Source: Adenophora triphylla var. japonica
Lineage: Eukaryota > Streptophyta > Magnoliopsida > Asterales > Campanulaceae
Direction of reading: 5' to 3'
Length of the DNA: 64,000 nucleotides
Assembly: GCA_022495995.1 (NCBI GenBank)
Contig: JAFEMH010006931.1
Coordinates: 1 to 64,000 of the forward strand
The position numbers were made by a program, and so were the translations under genes. Under the pieces are notes generated by a model. That model saw nothing but the letters and a program-made list of their open reading frames with translations, had not been told where the DNA came from and did not search any database. Position 1 is the stretch's first letter; every line of letters begins with the position of its first letter. Shown piece after piece: positions 59,216 to 64,000 of the stretch.

Positions 59216-59380
59216 CAGTTGATCAAGAATGGCGTTATCACTATTGATTATGTAAAATCATATGATAACTTAGCGGATCCGTTTACCAAAGGTATAAATC
59301 GAGATCAACTATATAAACTGTTAAGGGGAATGTGTTTAAATCCCACAACAAAAGGACTTATAGCGGACACTCAACCTTGA
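58886..59380 (+). pseudogene. RNase H of element E, separated by stops
   Basis: After two in-frame stops near 58883 and 58898 the copia RNase H is readable: [50 protein letters not shown] and the closing [13 protein letters not shown] and [17 protein letters not shown]. It ends at 59380. The catalytic positions in this part look normal. Confidence 0.85.
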
Positions 59381-59919
59381 GAAATGGAGATCCCAGGCCC
59401 TTGGTTCAATGAGAAAACCAAGTTATAAGTTCTAGTAGAGTTACTTGGAAACAACAACTCGGTTTATTAACCTGGAGATGTTGAATACTCATTTCCAGAA
59501 CATCCAAGTACAAGCACATGCAGCAGTTGTAAGGATAAATTGAGAAAAATTTTAATGATTTCCATACCTACGGGTGGAGTAGTGCATGATACTCCTTATA
59601 GTGAGAATCACCTATATAAGCGAGAGGTAATTTGGCTGCCTCTAAGTGAACGCTTATGAATGAGATACGGTCCAGGGCCGAAATGGACAAAACGTGAGAA
59701 CAACAATTGTTAGAGCTATTATTATGTGAGTATTATTGTCTTGGTATACATCCGAAAGTCACTGGTTCAAAGCGACTCGCTACCAAATGGCTAGTATATC
59801 CGATAATATTTTACTAGGGAGGATTCAAGGCCACAAGCTATCTATCCCGATGTAATAATAGTTCGTCGGAACTTTGGACGAAATTGCATTCATGCATTAA
59901 TTTTCATTCATGTGTGTGA
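59381..59919 (+). other. 3' untranslated region of element E
   Basis: Noncoding, beginning GAAATGGAGATCCCAGGCCC, typical copia tail sequence after RNase H. No polypurine tract or 3' LTR before A2 starts at 59920. Confidence 0.7.
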
Positions 59920-61618
59920 TGATGTGTATCCGAAAATTTTCCCATTTTTTGTTTGAAAGAAAATCAACGAAAACGGAGTCGCCACGCCATTTTTATTTTG
60001 AGGGCCAAAACTTTGAAAAATGCCCGAGATCAGAAATTTAGGTTCGGAGGTCACGTTACGTGCCGGGAAGGACGTTAGTGTGCACCCGGAACGCCTCGTA
60101 AAAACGAGTCTTCCAAACATTCAAAATCCTTTGTTGTGTGTGTGTGTGTGTGTTTTGGCCAAAATAAGTTGAAACTGAGGTAAGTAAAAATTGGGAACTC
60201 TTTTTAAGGCTTTAAACTGATCCCATGATTTTTTGGGTGATTTTTGGGTTGAGATTTGGCACTCAAAAGATTTTCGGAAGTTGAAAACCATTTCTGCCAG
60301 AATGAAAAAGACAGTTGACCCTTGACTTTGAAATGGACTTTAGGGCTTGAAAACTCCAGAATCTGGGAAAAGTCCGGGAATGAAAGATGTTAAAAACACC
60401 TTAAAAAAGGTTTCTGTAAAAGAACTTTTCATTTTGGAGATGATTTGAGGGGTCAAAACCTTCTGGAAATCTCAGATCTGAAATCTGGATTTCCAGAAGC
60501 TGATGAACTGGCCTCTAAAAGAAAAATTGAAAAAAGGAGTTTTACTCACGAAAAAAATAAATTAAAAATATTTCTGGAAAGATCTGGATGTTGGCTACAA
60601 AAAGTATTTTGTAGTCAACACCCAATTCCAAGTTTTACTGGGTCCAAAAAATAGGAAAATGGACTGAGTTCTCAGAACAATGCTACTGGACAGCAAGATG
60701 TTCTTGAGGAGAAATGTGATTTTTGGGGGGTTTGCATCTATGTTCACCCCATTTTCATCCCTAGACTTGATTCCACTACCTTGTGTTAAGTGGTTATCAT
60801 ATTCAAGTCATCCTTGGGGAATTTATGGGGTTGAAACATGTCCTTTGCAAAGGGAAAGGGGGTTTTGTAAAGATGAAACCAAGGAGAAAGAATTGACTAA
60901 AGATCTAAAATGTGGACCACTTGAGATGGTCATTCATGAAGATGAACTTCAAGATGACCATCTTAGGTCAAAACTCAAGTTAAACTAGACATAAAATAAG
61001 TCAAAGTAAGAAGAACAAGATGATCAAGAAATCAAAAGAGAATTTTAGGGTTTTGAGAAGGAGGGCTTTACCAATGGTGACACCCTATCTTCCTAGGCTT
61101 GGAATTTGACTTGAGGAGTATCAAGATTTGGTGTTTGGCTTGAGGAGTATCAAGGTTTGGTGTGTTTGGTATTTGATTGGGAAATATTCAAGAGAAAATG
61201 GTGGCAATCTAAGGATTCCCACTGTTTTCTCTCTATATTTCGCCAGAACTTCGTTGCTGTGAGTAAGTTGTCCCTGTAAACTGAGAGAGGAGGGTTTAAT
61301 TTATAGGCCCTCTGAAAACTTAAAGATGTCCGCGCGGAGGTCCCTCAGAAACGTGCCTCGGTGCATTAAATGCTGCTCCAGGCTTTGAACAGAAGAATAT
61401 TTTTCAAAATATCGGCGAAATTGTTTTTCAACTTGTTTCGGGATTTTCTTAATTCTTTTGCTTTTTTGGATTCCTTTTTTGGTTTAACTTTAAATAGCAA
61501 ACCCTAACCTACCCTTGCTTGGTTAGAAAGGTTAGAGATTGTTAGAAATGTTAGAAATGTTAAAACTTTCGTTAACTTTCTAACGAAAAAGCTACCAACT
61601 CAAATTGGAGCACTTACA
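59920..61618 (-). repeat. 3' LTR of A2
   Basis: 1699 bp, TGTAAGTGCTCC to GGATACACATCA on the minus strand. TATA box at 61299-61306 (minus). A perfect 10-bp palindrome TCCGCGCGGA lies at 61329-61338, just upstream of it in element sense. It aligns with 7035-8874, clearly diverged. Confidence 0.88.
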
Positions 61619-61634
61619 GTAGCCCCTCGGCGAC
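61619..61634 (-). other. Polypurine tract of A2
   Basis: On the minus strand GTCGCCGAGGGGCTAC precedes the LTR start TGTAAG. Nearly the same as the tract of B (17583-17595). Confidence 0.75.
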
Positions 61635-61726
61635 GGTGCTTTCGAAGGAAGCGGGGTCGTCGATAAGAGTAAGGCTCCATATTTGATAGGATGATCAAGT
61701 GATCGAGTGGCTGAACCTATTCAATA

Positions 61727-62034
61727 GGCTACCTACGTATCCCGAATGGGAATCAAGCCGGTCGTAGTTCGGGTCTTTGACCCTGGGAATGATTGTTTTT
61801 AAGGTATCAACCTGGAGATGATGGCGTTTTAGGCGCCTCGGACCTTGAAGATGATGGCGTTTTAGGTGCCTCGAACCTTGATGGTGGGGATAGATGGTCC
61901 TCTGGTGGACTTTGCTTGAAAGGATCGGTCTTACGTCTGCTGCCGAAGGAAAGGATGACCATTTTGGTCGAGTGGCTGGACCTAATGATAGGCTACCTAC
62001 GTATCCCGAGTGGGAATCAAGCCGGCCGTAGTTC
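61727..62034 (-). other. Two CTACG/CGTAG structured motifs in A2
   Basis: Copies at 61770-61727 and 62034-61991. Each reads GAACTAC(G), an inner TCCC/GGGA hairpin with loop ATTC or ACTC, then TACGTAGGTAGCC. The first lies about 110 bp before the polypurine tract. In the second, the base after CTACG differs slightly. Confidence 0.6.
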
Positions 62035-62221
62035 GAAATTTACTCGAGATTTCGTTGGCTTTTGGGATTCCGTTAGCCTTGCTGGGAAAAGCAGACGTAT
62101 TCGTCGGGGAAATCGGTCTTACGTTTTACTGCCGTGAATGATTTTGATGAAAGATACGGGATCTCGTTATCTTTCTCGGGGCACTCGGTCTTACGTTTAA
62201 CTGCCGGGAATTTCTTTTGAG

Positions 62222-62345
62222 AGGGTATGAACCTAAATGGGAACTTAGTTCAGGAGTATGAACCTAAGTTGAGATTTTGTTCAGGAGTATGAACCTAAAT
62301 GGGAACTTAGTTCAGGAGTATGAACCTAAGTTGAGGTTCGGTACC
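62222..62345 (-). repeat. 31-bp tandem repeat in A2
   Basis: About four units sharing AGTATGAACCTAA, alternating two variants (AATGGGAACTTAG and GTTGAGATTTTG). Confidence 0.85.
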
Positions 62346-62445
62346 TGATGGAGGCTATTTGAAGGTGTTCTTGCTGGGGAAGACTCGGGCTTACGAGAAC
62401 CATCGGGAAGAAAGGTGATCAATGTCGGTCAAGTGGATGGACCAA

Positions 62446-63050
62446 GGATTGACTGTATCTGGGGGTCACCCGAGGATTGACTATTTTAGGGAAGTCGTCC
62501 TAGAGATTGACTGTATTTGGGAGTCACCCGAGGGATTGACTATTTTAGGGAAGTCGCCCTATGATCTGACTATTTTTGGGAAATCGCCCTATGATCTAAC
62601 TATTTTTGGGAAGTCGCCCCGTGGTTTGACTATTTTTGGGAAGTCACCCTATGATCTGACTATTTTTGGGAAGTCGCCCTATGATCTGACTATTTTTGGG
62701 AAGTCGCCCTGTGGTTTGACTGTTTTTGGGAAGTCGCCCTATGGTTTGACTGTTTTTGGGAAGTCGCCCTATGATCTGACTATTTTTGGGAAGTCGCCCT
62801 ATGGTTTGACTGTTTTGGGGAAGTCGCCCTATGGTTTGACTGTTTTGGGGAAGTCGCCCTATGGTTTGACTATTTTTGGGAAGTCACCCTATGATCTGAC
62901 TATTTTTGGGAAGTCGCCCTATGGTTTGACTATTTTTGGGAAGTCACCCTATGATTTGACTATTCTTTGGGAAGTCGCCCTATGGTTTGACTGTTTTGGG
63001 GAAGTCACCCTAAGGTTTTAACTGTTTTGGGGAAGTCGCCCTATGATCTG
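62446..63050 (-). repeat. 30-bp tandem satellite in A2
   Basis: About 20 units with an exact 30-bp period between 62550 and 62940; core AAGTCGCCCTATG then a TTTGACT or TCTGACT half and TTTTTGGG. Units left of 62540 are diverged. Because 30 is a multiple of 3, a 199-codon frame with ten-residue repeats (GKSPYDLTIF) stays open on the plus strand at 62422-63021; I regard it as a by-product. Confidence 0.95.
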
Positions 63051-63309
63051 ATGATAATGTTCTTTTAGAAAAGTAGTTGACTAAGATATGCTTTCATACC
63101 TGTGCTGTGCTTACCTGTAGTTGCCGGAAGGACTGAGGCTACGGCTGATGTTGATGAAGAGTTGTTAAGTTGCTGTTCGTGGGACGGTTTCTGCTGACGA
63201 TTTCTTTGTCTTTGGAAGCATTTTGACCCGAAGGAGGAGTTTGGTTGAGTCCGCATCTTCTTTGGTGATCGTCAACCTTGTAGAGGTGGTTGAGCTTGTA
63301 TTCACATTG

Positions 63310-63725
63310 GGACTTCTTGCTTTTGAGAACTTGGTGTCTCTGACCGCATTGTATTGGAGAGCTTGGCGTCTCTGACCTTCTTGCCTTGGAGAACTTGGCG
63401 TCTCTGACCGATTTGTATTTGAGAACTTGGCGTCCCTGACCGATTTGTATTGGAGAACTTGGCGTCTCTGACCTTCTTGCCTTGGAGAACTTGGCGTCTC
63501 TGACCGATTTGTATTTGATTTGCATTTGAGAACTTGGCGTCCCTGACCGAACTGTATTTGAGAACTTGGCATCTCTGACCGAATTGTATTTGAGAACTTG
63601 GCGTCTCTGACCAACCGGCATTTGATTTGCATTTGAGAACTTGGCGTCCCTGACCGATTTGCATTTTGAGAACTTGGCGTCCCCGACCGACTTGTATTCG
63701 AGAACTTGGCGTCTCTCGACCGAAT
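63310..63725 (-). repeat. 32-bp tandem satellite in A2
   Basis: About 13 units of roughly 32 bp with core GAGAACTTGGCGTCTCTGAC, the same family as 1-145. Some units carry a short TTTGATTTGCA insertion. Open minus-strand frames of about 200 codons across it consist of repeats only. Confidence 0.93.
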
Positions 63726-64000
63726 TGTAGACACCGGAGGTGGTCTTCATCGGGGGCCGTTTTCATCCATTTGTGGACATTGGAGGTCGTCTTTAGCAAG
63801 TTGCGACGCCGGAGCTTGTCTTTGCCAAACTGTAGATGTTGGAGGGCGTCTTCATTCATTGGAGGTCGTCTTTGGTGAAGATCATCCTTGCCGAAAAAAG
63901 GGGGATTTGATCTCACGTTTGAATTCCTGCATTCGTTAGTGAAGAGGAAGATGCATATATGACATTCATGATGACAGATGCATGCATGGAACCAAAAATG

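Larger units (their letters stand above)
55218..59919 (+). mobile_element. Element E: copia element, broken, 3' end hidden by A2
   Basis: LTR-like region 55218-56039, gag 56080-56793, pol from about 56798 and an untranslated tail to 59919, where the LTR of A2 begins. The gag end, zinc knuckle and protease are missing: gag runs directly into a GAG-pre-integrase string. The 3' LTR is not in the window. Probably of the Tork group by gag style (low confidence). Confidence 0.85.
59920..64000 (-). mobile_element. Element A2: second A-family element, 3' end only
   Basis: Minus strand: 3' LTR 61618-59920, polypurine tract, then three satellites and further 3' noncoding sequence to the window edge, where it matches 240-365 of copy A. 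Same orientation as A, about 51 kb apart. The coding part lies beyond the window. It inserted into E. Confidence 0.88.

Noticed and set aside
61329..61338. TCCGCGCGGA in A2 as a further dyad
   Set aside because: Perfect for 10 bp but single, with unpaired outer bases; only a weak relative of the paired design.
62422..63021. 199-codon repeat protein GKSPYDLTIF
   Set aside because: It exists because the satellite unit is 30 bp and free of stops; it is antisense to the element and lacks any non-repeat domain.
63139..63916. Minus-strand ORFs of about 200 codons
   Set aside because: They are translations of the 32-bp satellite in three frames.

Overview
The window looks like repeat-rich intergenic DNA of a flowering plant, most likely a eudicot. 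It is AT-rich and full of plant-type LTR retrotransposons. Primer sites match plant tRNA-Arg and initiator tRNA-Met, and there are Stowaway-type MITEs with the usual CTCCCTCCGTCCC ends. I see no host protein gene, rRNA gene or tRNA gene. The species cannot be named from the sequence.

Layout, left to right. (A) 1-8874, minus strand: a Tat-like Ty3/gypsy element with LTR, tRNA-Arg primer site, decayed gag, no visible pol and a long 3' noncoding part with tandem repeats; its far end is outside the window. (B'1, B'2) 8875-10214, minus: LTR pieces of a second family, one inserted in the other, then cut by A. (C) 10215-40082, plus: an old Tat-lineage gypsy element with pol, a 34-bp satellite, an antisense ORF and a 3' LTR. 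It is opened by B (10738-18648, TSD GTGGG, gag only) inside the reverse transcriptase and by D (23903-37913, TSD CTCCA, a 14-kb SIRE/Maximus-type copia element with an env-like ORF) inside the antisense ORF. (G) 40968-49155: a small copia-type non-autonomous element (TSD CTAAT), opened by F (41313-46707, minus, SIRE-like, gag only, TSD CAAGT), whose gag is in turn split by solo LTR H (42426-43969, TSD ATTTG). 49161-54720 is intergenic DNA with at least three Stowaway-like MITEs. (K) 54721-55217 is an LTR-like piece cut by copia element E (55218-59919), which is itself cut by a second A-family element, A2 (59920-64000+, minus).

Dependence between elements. A and B carry gag but no recognisable pol, so they would need reverse transcriptase and integrase from a relative; C shows that the lineage once carried pol here, but its pol is dead. 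B has the best preserved gag, and its LTRs are nearly identical, so it looks recent. D, E and F carry stops, deletions or lost catalytic residues.

The most interesting signals are short motifs below gene scale. (1) Four LTR families carry paired 14-bp dyads of one design, N4-CG-NN-CG-N4', upstream of the TATA box, with arms that differ between families. (2) Element D is seeded on one strand with the hexamer AACCGC, about 85 copies by hand count, in LTRs, noncoding DNA and coding DNA in different frames. (3) Element F has its own dispersed 8-mer, GRTARCAC. (4) The gag-only elements carry at least three recurring stem-loop motifs with compensatory changes. Together these suggest element-specific recognition codes, possibly for transcription, packaging or escape from silencing. 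The observations are direct; the functions are inference.
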